From UBA6022 sp036382575 (GTDB lineage Bacteria > Patescibacteriota > Saccharimonadia > Saccharimonadales > Saccharimonadaceae), in assembly GCA_036382575.1 (NCBI GenBank), contig DASVHL010000020.1:1-7903 (forward strand): a stretch of DNA of 7,903 nucleotides, in the 5' to 3' direction. Position 1 is the first letter of the stretch, and each line of letters starts with the position of its first letter. Under the pieces are notes generated by a model. The model was not told the origin of the DNA. It was given only the letters and a program-made list of their open reading frames with translations, and did not search any database. This document shows, piece by piece, positions 1-6,228 of this stretch. A program made the translations under genes and the position numbers.

Positions 1-23
1 GTGCGTTTAAAAATAATACTCAT
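1..23 (-). CDS. 5' end of an unidentified gene, cut by the window edge
   Basis: Reading leftwards from an ATG at 23, seven codons are visible (MSIIFKR) before the window ends. The start is supported by an extended -10 element (TG-G-TACAAT, positions 39 to 31) whose last base lies 7 nt before the ATG. This is the same arrangement seen before two other genes in this window. The gene follows the GH5 gene on the same strand with 26 nt between stop and ATG, so it may be read from its own promoter, from read-through, or both. Seven residues give no clue to function. No Shine-Dalgarno sequence stands before the ATG, in line with a leaderless start. The competing idea is a plus-strand reading frame ending at 57, which has no supporting signal. 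Confidence 0.5.
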
Positions 24-30
24 ATGGCCT

Positions 31-39
31 ATTGTACCA
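31..39 (-). promoter_or_regulatory. Extended -10 promoter for the left-edge gene
   Basis: On the minus strand the sequence reads TG-G-TACAAT followed by 7 nt and then ATG. TACAAT differs from the TATAAT consensus at one base, and the TG dinucleotide stands at the extended -10 position. Transcription would start at or within a base or two of the ATG. No convincing -35 hexamer is seen 16-18 nt further upstream. The element sits within the 26-nt gap just after the GH5 stop codon. Confidence 0.55.
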
Positions 40-49
40 CTTATCTCTG

Positions 50-1048
50 TTATTTGAGTGAAATTATCTTGTCTTCGACGAGAGAACGAAAATGCCACAT
101 ACCACGCCCTTCGGTTTTGTAGGTCCAGTAAAACCATGCTGCCGCCGATGCATAGGCTGCGATCTGCAGTTCACCATGGTGCTTTAAAAGCGCCGCTTTC
201 TCATCAGCCGTTCGCTTGCTGAGCTTTTCACCCGCAAGCGTAATACTCCATTCGCCCACAACGACTGGCTGCTCTTGCTGTAACCTATCGAGCAAACGTA
301 TGCGTTGGCCTTGCAAACTTTTAAAGTAGCGTTCGATGCTTTGCCAAATATACCGTGGACTAGCAAAATGATACCAATGGACATCCATCATCACAGGATG
401 TGTCGCATAGCCACCAATAACACCGTTCAGCAGTCTCGGGGTGAAACCATCATGAAACACAATAACCGTACCTGGTCGTGCCACTTTCGACAGCCGACGA
501 TACGCCTGACGATAAAAACGACGCAATTTCCATTGAAGCAGCCCAATCTTAGGCTCGTTAGCCAGTTCAATTCCCCATAGCGCCGGACTATCATAATAAC
601 GCTGTGCGATTTTCTCGAGTGTGTCTATTGATTCTTGGCGATAGGCTACGTGATGATGCCATTCACTTTTACCAATCCTCCCGCTATGATCCTTGCCATT
701 TTGTGACCCCTTCAAACCGTGGAGGTCTATGAGCACCTTTAGATGGTATTTCTCGGCCATATTCATCGCCCAGTCCAAATATTTTACTGTTGGTGTATAC
801 GGATCATCGCCATCAAACAGCCAATAACCTACTGGAATACGCACAGCATCGATACCATTCTGCTGTAACCATTTAAAATCAGCCTCGGTAATAAATTCCT
901 TACGATGTTGCTCAATTTTACGAGCAGCACCAGCGGTCTGCATAAACGTATATTCATCATCAGCCCCAGTGCCTACAAATAGCCTAGGCGTCATCCATCG
1001 TTCCAGGATTAGCCAACCGCCAAGATTTACACCACGCATAGCATTCAT
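50..1048 (-). CDS. GH5 family glycoside hydrolase, exo-beta-1,3-glucanase-like, no signal peptide
   Basis: A 332-residue retaining glycoside hydrolase of family 5, closest by motif to the exo-beta-1,3-glucanase group known mainly from fungi (subfamily GH5_9). Seen: RGVNLGGWLILE at 5-16 followed by MTPRLF and DEYTF; ITEADF at 53-58; VRIPVGYW at 69-76; IDLHGLKGSQNG at 107-118; NEP at 164-166 with Glu165 as likely acid/base; DVHWYHF at 222-228; and VVVGEWS at 262-268 with Glu266 as likely nucleophile. The conserved RGVNLGGW motif begins at residue 5, so there is no signal peptide. The upstream frame meets a stop 13 codons back with no start codon between, so none can be recovered. The enzyme therefore looks cytoplasmic or exported by another route. 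Likely substrates are beta-1,3-glucans or oligosaccharides; the linkage is inferred. The ATG at 1048 is preceded at 6 nt by TATAAT. The gene follows the large surface protein by 43 nt. Confidence 0.9.
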   Translation of the reverse strand: MNAMRGVNLGGWLILERWMTPRLFVGTGADDEYTFMQTAGAARKIEQHRKEFITEADFKWLQQNGIDAVRIPVGYWLFDGDDPYTPTVKYLDWAMNMAEKYHLKVLIDLHGLKGSQNGKDHSGRIGKSEWHHHVAYRQESIDTLEKIAQRYYDSPALWGIELANEPKIGLLQWKLRRFYRQAYRRLSKVARPGTVIVFHDGFTPRLLNGVIGGYATHPVMMDVHWYHFASPRYIWQSIERYFKSLQGQRIRLLDRLQQEQPVVVGEWSITLAGEKLSKRTADEKAALLKHHGELQIAAYASAAAWFYWTYKTEGRGMWHFRSLVEDKIISLK

Positions 1049-1054
1049 AGTTCT

Positions 1055-1060
1055 ATTATA
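1055..1060 (-). promoter_or_regulatory. Perfect -10 box predicting a leaderless GH5 transcript
   Basis: The minus strand reads TATAAT, then six bases (AGAACT), then the ATG of the GH5 gene. With normal -10 geometry, position +1 falls on the A of the ATG itself. No TG extension and no clear -35 hexamer are present, and there is no Shine-Dalgarno sequence. The box lies in the 43-nt gap after the surface-protein gene, so GH5 can be transcribed independently of it. Confidence 0.6.
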
Positions 1061-1079
1061 GCGTGCCGAAGAAAACGAG

Positions 1080-1093
1080 AGGCATTAGTGCCT
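1080..1093 (-). terminator. Weak hairpin at the end of the surface-protein gene
   Basis: On the minus strand AGGCA and TGCCT form a 5-bp stem around a 4-nt loop. The structure overlaps the TAG stop codon (1092-1094) and is followed by CTCGTTTTCTTC. The stem is short and the following tract is interrupted, so it is at best a leaky terminator before the GH5 promoter. Confidence 0.2.
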
Positions 1094-4000
1094 ACAGACC
1101 AATACTGCGTCGACGAATGATTGCAAGGATCCACCAGATAGATCCCACCAAGATAACTACACCGCCGCCAATTGCCCACCAAACACCACTTTGTCCATAC
1201 CACGGAGTTTCAGATATTGTTGGCTCTGGTGTTTTTATCACTTGATCATCATGAACGATATGTACACCTAAATCGGTTGATGGATCGGTATCAATGGCAA
1301 CAGCTTCGTCGGATGAATCAGTCGCTGGCTGTTGGTTGATACTAGCTGATCGTGCAACTGTTTTACCTGATGACGTACCTGACGTGCCACCAGTGCTTCC
1401 CGCACCAGGCGTCGACTCTTCATCGCCAGTCGGTGGATTAGATGGACTATAGTTACTGTAGCGAACATCATAATCACCAGTCCGGCCCTCAAAAACAGCA
1501 TACGAAACACCCTTGATAGTTTGTGTTTGATACGCCACAGTTTGACCACCGCGAGTTAGGCTAGCGACAGTCCCGCCACTATTTTGCGCAGGCACCATTG
1601 CACGTAGACCGTGCGCGCCCTCGCTCGCTATAAGACGAAAGGTAAGCTGACCGGTCGTAGGTCGTGAAAGCTGAGTAAAGCTCGATTGCTCACGACTCGT
1701 TAGCCATTCCAGGGCCTGTGCTGCAGTAATCGTTGGGACACCACGGCTCTTGGCTAAATCTACCAGCAGCTGGTGATATGTCTCGCCCGCTTCCATGTCG
1801 TAATGACTGCCGAACATGCCGTAATAGCCATTAACACCGACGGCATTATCCAGTATTGCCGCGATCGATGTACTATCGGCGGATGTATTATCAAAGTTTG
1901 TTACCCCTTGATGAACATCAAGAAGCGCACCCGATAGATCAGTCAAGCGCATGTTCATACCCGACCCGGTCACCATTGGGCTGCGTGAATTAATCCAGCT
2001 AGCTGGAAATGCGACTGTATTTAGATCATATCGAACACCTTGTGCCTGACCAGCTCGTGGCATCATGTCCCAATCGGCCCAGCTGTAGCAGTGGTAGCGT
2101 GAAGATATCGAAGGAGCCACACCCGTGAACTTTGCATTCCACGTCGCCATACTCGCAGCGTACTTTGGATAAAGCTCGGCATAGTTGGCATCGTTATAAC
2201 ACTGGCCACCACTGTTGACGGGGTGATTTCCTATTTCAAAACCATAACCGGCCAACTGAACCGCCTGAGCATTAGTTAGTCCAGAATTAACGTACACATA
2301 ATGACTTGCACGTACGCACTGCCAATCAGTCATAGAACAATCAAGAGGACTCTGATTAAGCCAGCTATTCATTTGCTGTCGTGTTCCTGTGGCATCATTC
2401 AAGCCATGATCGTCCCCTGCTAGCACCAGGGCAGCTTTCTGGTCATTAGGTAAATACCAGAAACGTGGCATTGGCAGTGTATTTTTTGTCACTTCTGTCA
2501 TGATATTCACGAGTAGGCGCTGCTGCTCATCCGCTTGTGGAATTGCCATCTTATTAACATCTAGCCAATCTGGCTGCACATCACCAGATTTTGCACCGAA
2601 AAATAGATCGTTTGTGCGTATTGGTCCATCAGCATTACGATCCTGGCCCGACCATGCGACATTACCCTGATGCAGGGCAATCACCGATCGTGCCAAATCA
2701 TAACTAAAACTACTCGCCGTGCCCGCACCGACAGTTCGTGTTGTCACAGCCGGGAAGGCCGTTGCGGTTGAGGCATCGCTGTACAACTGTGCTACTGCAG
2801 TTGCGCCATTCAGCGTATAACGATCAGCTGTTCCCTTATATTGCATTGATTGACTAACGATACCAGCGCCTGCAGCTGTCGCAGGATCGACCCGCATATA
2901 CTGATTTAGGCTCGTCGCATTCGCATCTGTCAAACCAAGCACACTAGCAAGCTTTTTATCTGGTCGCATGGCAATTAAATTACCGCCACCCTGCACCCAG
3001 TTTTGTAATGTATCGACTTGCGGCTGACTCAGTGAAGCCTGCGCAGCAATAACAGTCGTATATTGGTTCAGTAGATTGGCCGACAGCTCACTAGTATCTT
3101 TGACTGTAAAATACGAGATTCCTTCCGCACGCAAAATCTCGGCATAATATTTCCCATAGGTATCGCCTGGTGCTGTCACGATCAACACTGGTCCACCAAT
3201 ACCTTGATTAACATCGACGGCTGCCGTTGTCGCTCCAGTCGTAAACGACCAGCTATAATCTTGTCCTAGGCTCAAACCGCGTGTATCTGTTACGCCAGGG
3301 GTTACCACCACGTCATAGCGTGTATTCTCGGCCAGTGTCACTGTTGGCGTGATCGTCACCGCTCGTTTTGCTTGATTAAAACTAACACTGCGCGCAACCA
3401 GTTGATTATTACCATCACGTAGCTGGACATTCGCAGTTGTCACTGTCGCTGGATTAATCGGTTGATCAAATGTCAAACGTATTGGCGTCGAGCGTTTGAC
3501 GGCATAGCTGCCATTTGTAGGCTCAGCTTTAATGACTTGTAGGGGCAACTGGTCCTCTTCGTAGCCGCTAAAAACTGCATCGATATGATAGTAGTTATTC
3601 GTGCTTGGACTACCTGGATACTGTCCAGCAACATAGGTGTAGACCGAGTTTGCCGTACCGCTACCGCTCGCCGTGTTTCGGGCATCACCACCAGGATAAG
3701 CTACAAACCCCGGGGCAGTCATCGGTGCAGTGAATTGCCCGAATGTTGCCTGGTAATCGCCTGTTGCAAGCCCAAATGAAACCACATACACCTGACCGCT
3801 GTTTACACTTAATGGTGTTGTTAGCACCGCCTCTTGCCATCCATACTCACTTTCGCCGATAGTTGTCGCACTTGCAAGCAAATTACCTTGGCTATCCCAT
3901 ACGTGACCCGTGTGCATTGTTGCCGTATTAACGATTGGCTTATAGAACCGTACGCCTGTAATATAGCCATTCATCCTCGGTACAATCTTAAGACCCAGCT

Positions 4001-5087
4001 CGATTCCCTGCGCCAGATCTTCACGATAGGTACTGGAACCTGTTGGAATTTGATTATTCTTTAGACTACATGGACAATCTAGCGGTGTTGTCGTGACGGT
4101 AAACGACCAGCTATAATCGGCTGCCATATCATGACCATCGTAATCTTGAATCGCCGGGCTGGAGCCTTTTAGTGTAACCGTGTACGTCTTACCTGATGCC
4201 CAAATAACATCTGGTACGAACTGCACCTTACGCGTAGCACTATCATACGTCACCGTCCCCGCTACTGGTTGGTTTTGATCATCGGTCACCAGAATAGTGC
4301 TTGATGAGACACTTGCTGGATCAAGTAGCTTATCAAATGTCGCCGTTACCGCATCCGTGTACTCAACATTAGTAGCGTCGTCGGCCGGAGTCTGAGCAGT
4401 TATTGTAGGAGGCGCAGTATCGGCAGAGCTTACATAGGTGGCGTCGATCCAATAATTCGTCTCGTTAAATGAGTGAGTCGGGTACGTACTTGTCGCAGCG
4501 GCGGCATAGGCACCCTGGCCAACGTTACCTAGGCCATCTATCGCGCTTCCCTGATCAGGCAGGGTAAACGGTGCATTAATCACAGGACTACCAAAATAAT
4601 GCGGTGTTGCCACATAATTACCATCGGCCATAAAGACCGAGGCGGTATATATTGTGTTAGCTGCTACCGCTACTGGTGCAAATTGTACCTCTTGCCAACC
4701 AGATGCAGTTTCGTTCACAAAGGTAGCATTTGCCATTCGGACTGAACCGTCATTACTCCATAATGAACCGCTATGTACTCCTCCCATTCCTGGTGATTTA
4801 TAAAACCGAATGCCTGAGATGTATCCAGCATGATCAAAACGCATCTTTATACCAAGCTCAATACCGCCAACTTCATTAAAAACTGATGGATCTGATGCCG
4901 GTTGATTAATGGTAAATGCCGTACACGGGCACGGTGGTGTCGCAAAAGTACTGCGGACAGCAAAAATGGTAATCGTAAGACCAACCAGAAGCGCAGCGAC
5001 CAATGTTAGTTTTCGCAAATCACGGAAAATAGGCTTGGTCTGCCGCCACGCATTGAACCATCCCCTTGCACTCCTCCGTATGCGCAT
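1092..5087 (-). CDS. Giant membrane-anchored surface protein: 2x(DUF4082-Big_5), GATase-like and NodB-like deacetylase domains
   Basis: A 1331-residue protein predicted to be held on the cell surface. Domains in order: basic N-terminus and hydrophobic segment (about 27-46), signal peptide or anchor; DUF4082 (53-218) opening with CPC; Ig-like Big_5 (225-332, ending YSWSFTV); second DUF4082 (338-507), again opening with CPC; second Big_5 (515-617, ending YSWSFTT); class-I glutamine-amidotransferase-like fold (about 632-710) lacking an obvious catalytic Cys; NodB-like polysaccharide deacetylase domain (about 884-1130) with GDDHG (891-895), EIGNHPVN (951-958) and SHYD (1094-1097); beta-rich region; Ser/Thr/Gly-rich stalk (1212-1270); C-terminal membrane helix (1303-1324) and basic tail RRRSIGL. 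There is no LPXTG motif and no lipobox. All eight Cys lie on the predicted outer side. Inferred role: binding and perhaps deacetylating a glycan of its own envelope or a partner cell. An AGGAG stands 16 nt before the ATG, further than usual; no nearer in-frame start exists. Confidence 0.88.
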   Translation of the reverse strand: MRIRRSARGWFNAWRQTKPIFRDLRKLTLVAALLVGLTITIFAVRSTFATPPCPCTAFTINQPASDPSVFNEVGGIELGIKMRFDHAGYISGIRFYKSPGMGGVHSGSLWSNDGSVRMANATFVNETASGWQEVQFAPVAVAANTIYTASVFMADGNYVATPHYFGSPVINAPFTLPDQGSAIDGLGNVGQGAYAAAATSTYPTHSFNETNYWIDATYVSSADTAPPTITAQTPADDATNVEYTDAVTATFDKLLDPASVSSSTILVTDDQNQPVAGTVTYDSATRKVQFVPDVIWASGKTYTVTLKGSSPAIQDYDGHDMAADYSWSFTVTTTPLDCPCSLKNNQIPTGSSTYREDLAQGIELGLKIVPRMNGYITGVRFYKPIVNTATMHTGHVWDSQGNLLASATTIGESEYGWQEAVLTTPLSVNSGQVYVVSFGLATGDYQATFGQFTAPMTAPGFVAYPGGDARNTASGSGTANSVYTYVAGQYPGSPSTNNYYHIDAVFSGYEEDQLPLQVIKAEPTNGSYAVKRSTPIRLTFDQPINPATVTTANVQLRDGNNQLVARSVSFNQAKRAVTITPTVTLAENTRYDVVVTPGVTDTRGLSLGQDYSWSFTTGATTAAVDVNQGIGGPVLIVTAPGDTYGKYYAEILRAEGISYFTVKDTSELSANLLNQYTTVIAAQASLSQPQVDTLQNWVQGGGNLIAMRPDKKLASVLGLTDANATSLNQYMRVDPATAAGAGIVSQSMQYKGTADRYTLNGATAVAQLYSDASTATAFPAVTTRTVGAGTASSFSYDLARSVIALHQGNVAWSGQDRNADGPIRTNDLFFGAKSGDVQPDWLDVNKMAIPQADEQQRLLVNIMTEVTKNTLPMPRFWYLPNDQKAALVLAGDDHGLNDATGTRQQMNSWLNQSPLDCSMTDWQCVRASHYVYVNSGLTNAQAVQLAGYGFEIGNHPVNSGGQCYNDANYAELYPKYAASMATWNAKFTGVAPSISSRYHCYSWADWDMMPRAGQAQGVRYDLNTVAFPASWINSRSPMVTGSGMNMRLTDLSGALLDVHQGVTNFDNTSADSTSIAAILDNAVGVNGYYGMFGSHYDMEAGETYHQLLVDLAKSRGVPTITAAQALEWLTSREQSSFTQLSRPTTGQLTFRLIASEGAHGLRAMVPAQNSGGTVASLTRGGQTVAYQTQTIKGVSYAVFEGRTGDYDVRYSNYSPSNPPTGDEESTPGAGSTGGTSGTSSGKTVARSASINQQPATDSSDEAVAIDTDPSTDLGVHIVHDDQVIKTPEPTISETPWYGQSGVWWAIGGGVVILVGSIWWILAIIRRRSIGL
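1698..2438 (-). other. NodB-like polysaccharide deacetylase domain with atypical metal motif
   Basis: This is the stretch coding residues 884-1130 of the surface protein. NodB/CE4 deacetylases normally hold a metal with the second Asp of TFDDG and two His of an HxxxH motif (usually H[ST]xxH). Here the first motif is AGDDHG (890-895) and the second is EIGNHPVNSGG, in which His954 is present but the position four residues on is Ser958. Further candidates that could take part are His894, His999 (RYHCYSW), His1059 (DVHQG) and His1095 (GSHYD). Four Cys (917, 924, 963, 1000) could form disulfides. The fold is assigned by motif order; activity is uncertain. Confidence 0.65.
2958..3194 (-). other. 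Class-I glutamine-amidotransferase-like (Rossmann-type) domain
   Basis: Residues 632-710 of the surface protein show an alternating beta/alpha pattern (GPVLIVTAP, YYAEILRAEGI, YTTVIAAQ, LQNWVQGGGNLIAMRP). This resembles the ThuA-like and related GATase1-like folds often fused in secreted carbohydrate-active proteins. The position where the nucleophile Cys would stand (VIAAQASLS, 679-687) has none, so catalysis by the glutaminase mechanism is unlikely. The following residues to about 870 have no domain I recognise. Confidence 0.5.
3237..4076 (-). repeat. DUF4082-Big_5 unit, copy 2 (coding repeat)
   Basis: Codes residues 338-617. It runs in parallel with copy 1: CPC opening, GIELGLKIVPRMNGYITGVRFYK, a GWQEA strand, a closing NNYYHIDAVF strand, then an Ig-like domain ending DYSWSFTT. 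The two copies are each 280 residues, pointing to tandem duplication. They have diverged strongly except for short blocks, one of which is a 20-nt exact match at the YSWSF end. Confidence 0.7.
4092..4931 (-). repeat. DUF4082-Big_5 unit, copy 1 (coding repeat)
   Basis: Codes residues 53-332. It starts with CPC just after the N-terminal hydrophobic segment, then GIELGIKMRFDHAGYISGIRFYK, SGWQEVQF, NETNYWIDATY, and an Ig-like domain beginning APPTITAQTPADDATN and ending DYSWSFTV. These match the usual DUF4082 pattern (CPC start, GIRFYK, GWQ, NYWID) known from secreted actinobacterial proteins. Confidence 0.7.
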
Positions 5088-5109
5088 ATTGTTTATTACT
5101 TTACTCCTG

Positions 5110-5128
5110 TATTGTGCTTATGACAATA
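5110..5128. promoter_or_regulatory. Dyad-symmetric candidate operator / minus-strand -10 region
   Basis: TATTGT and ACAATA are perfect 6-bp inverted arms separated by 7 nt, between the two divergent genes. Its minus-strand arm (TATTGT, 5128 to 5123) could also serve as a -10 box for the surface-protein gene. That would give a leader of about 28 nt containing the AGGAG at 5108-5104. An alternative leaderless -10 for the same gene is AGTAAT at 5100-5095, 7 nt before the ATG. Neither is strong, and no good -35 is seen for either. Confidence 0.3.
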
Positions 5129-5141
5129 TCGTTTTCTGAGA

Positions 5142-5159
5142 TTTTTTTGAGAGAAAAAA
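5142..5159 (+). promoter_or_regulatory. T-tract/A-tract, possible UP element
   Basis: Seven T (5142-5148), GAGAG, then six A (5154-5159). Relative to a start near 5201 this spans about -59 to -42, the place where RNA polymerase alpha-subunit UP elements lie. It could also form a weak 6-bp A/T hairpin or bend DNA. Seen: the tracts and their spacing. Inferred: the role. Confidence 0.3.
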
Positions 5160-5184
5160 GAACATCCAATTTACGACAAACTAA

Positions 5185-5193
5185 TGATATACT
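5185..5193 (+). promoter_or_regulatory. Extended -10 promoter of the nitroreductase/ligase operon
   Basis: TG-A-TATACT is an exact extended -10 (TGn plus a hexamer one base from consensus). It is followed by 8 nt and the ATG at 5202. Transcription would begin at about 5200-5202, making the mRNA leaderless. There is no recognisable -35, as is usual for extended -10 promoters. The box lies downstream of the alternative ATG at 5184, which argues against that upstream start. Confidence 0.6.
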
Positions 5194-5201
5194 CGAATGA
5201 A

Positions 5202-6221
5202 ATGATTGAAAATAACCCCTTGGAACAGCTGTTCGAACTAGCAAACCATTACCCTTCGCCGCACAACGGCCAGCCCATCGAACTAAAACAGCAAGACGAA
5301 CAGCATTTTACGCTTCATTTTCAGCGCGAAAGAGGCCTTCAAGCAGTAGATATATCGTATCTATTTAGCTACGTCACAATGGGCGTTTTTATTCAGCACC
5401 TGGCATTCTGTGCCGAGGCACTTGGACACGACTTTACATATAGCCTTGCATTACCTCCTTTAGAGACAATCAAAGGGACCGGTTCCGTGCAATTTGCATC
5501 ATGCGAAATTCGGCTATCACAAAAACCTACTAATCAAACACTAGTCGATATATTAGCTAACCGACAAACCTCACGCAAGAAATACACACAAGGGATAGAT
5601 GATGAACTAACCCAACAGCTCCTTGCTATAGCAACAGATAACCATAGCGAATTACATAAGATGAAACAGGAAGGCACACGCCAGGCGATTTGGCTCAACC
5701 AACGTGCGGTATTTGACGACATGTTCGACAATGCAGTACGAAAGGAATTAAACCACTGGCTCCGTTATAGCAAGCAAGAAAAAGAAGCCTCGCGCGACGG
5801 TCTCGCCTATGACTGCATGGAATTAAATGGTGCTGTTATGAAATTTATTATCAAGCACTACAAAATATTGCGAACTCCTGGCATTAGTTGGTTAATAGAA
5901 AAATATTACCTGCGCACAATGACCGATAATAGTGATGTATTTTATCTGCTAGCGCCGTTTAGCAACGAGTACGAATCTTTCACTGTCGGCATGTCGATAA
6001 TGAAAATGTGGCACGCTATCGCCGCCAAGGGTTATTACCTCCATCCTTTCGGGACAATCATGAGCAATCAGGCGGCACATGCGGACTTTTTGAAGCTTAT
6101 TAATAGTGACCATGAAGATATGAGTCAAAACTTCCTCGTATTCATTTTCCGTGGTGGTATGTCAGAAAAGCCGCATGCAAGTTTGCGAATACCGGTAAAA
6201 GATCATTTATTTAGGAGATAA
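5202..6221 (+). CDS. Nitroreductase-fold flavoprotein (Acg-like)
   Basis: A 339-residue protein (numbered from the ATG at 5202) of the FMN-dependent nitroreductase fold, of the longer Acg-like type. Seen: SPHNGQP at 19-25, matching the N-terminal flavin-binding S-x-HNxQP motif; NRQTSRKKY at 120-128, matching the R-x-T-x-R-x-x-(F/Y) motif; VGMSIMKMWHAIAAKGYYLHP at 262-282, the family's helix before the active-site turn; and IFRGG (315-319) with SLRIP (327-331) near the C-terminus. No signal peptide or membrane segment is evident, so it is probably cytoplasmic. An ATG at 5184 would add six residues, but it lacks a ribosome-binding site and lies upstream of the -10 box. The next gene begins 7 nt after the stop, with its Shine-Dalgarno sequence inside the last codons, so the two are co-transcribed. 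The reaction and substrate cannot be told; reduction or dehydrogenation of the partner enzyme's product is inference. Confidence 0.78.
   Translation: MIENNPLEQLFELANHYPSPHNGQPIELKQQDEQHFTLHFQRERGLQAVDISYLFSYVTMGVFIQHLAFCAEALGHDFTYSLALPPLETIKGTGSVQFASCEIRLSQKPTNQTLVDILANRQTSRKKYTQGIDDELTQQLLAIATDNHSELHKMKQEGTRQAIWLNQRAVFDDMFDNAVRKELNHWLRYSKQEKEASRDGLAYDCMELNGAVMKFIIKHYKILRTPGISWLIEKYYLRTMTDNSDVFYLLAPFSNEYESFTVGMSIMKMWHAIAAKGYYLHPFGTIMSNQAAHADFLKLINSDHEDMSQNFLVFIFRGGMSEKPHASLRIPVKDHLFRR
6213..6218 (+). promoter_or_regulatory. Shine-Dalgarno sequence of the PaaK/CapK-like gene
   Basis: AGGAGA lies in the last codons of the nitroreductase-like gene, 10 nt before the ATG at 6229. It shows that this organism uses anti-Shine-Dalgarno pairing for an internal operon gene, in contrast to the SD-less starts at 23, 1048 and 5202. 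Confidence 0.75.
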
Positions 6222-6228
6222 ATTAATT

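Noticed and set aside
1..57. Plus-strand open frame (VRLKIILIWPIVPLISVI then TGA) that could be the tail of a membrane protein convergent to GH5
   Set aside because: Eighteen codons without a stop are expected often by chance, the frame overlaps the GH5 stop, and the opposite strand has a well-formed promoter and start in the same place.
305..580. Plus-strand 91-codon frame inside the GH5 gene
   Set aside because: It is antisense to conserved GH5 motifs, has no recognisable domain, and its composition is that of a shadow frame.
1092..1181. Sortase-type cell-wall anchor at the C-terminus of the surface protein
   Set aside because: The hydrophobic segment and basic tail are there, but no LPXTG-like motif precedes them, so a plain membrane anchor is more likely.
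1268..1549. Minus-strand 93-codon frame within the stalk region of the surface protein
   Set aside because: It is an alternative frame over low-complexity Ser/Thr/Gly codons; no motif or start signal.
4925..4960. Lipoprotein signal (Cys after the N-terminal hydrophobic segment)
   Set aside because: The residues before Cys53 are ATPP, which do not fit a lipobox, and the CPC belongs to the DUF4082 module, as its recurrence at 338-340 shows.
4909..5139. Plus-strand 76-codon frame across the start of the surface protein
   Set aside because: It is antisense to the signal/anchor region; no promoter or ribosome-binding site fits it.
5184..5201. Upstream ATG adding six residues to the nitroreductase-like protein
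   Set aside because: No Shine-Dalgarno sequence precedes it and the strong extended -10 lies at 5185-5193, so a transcript from that promoter would not contain this ATG.
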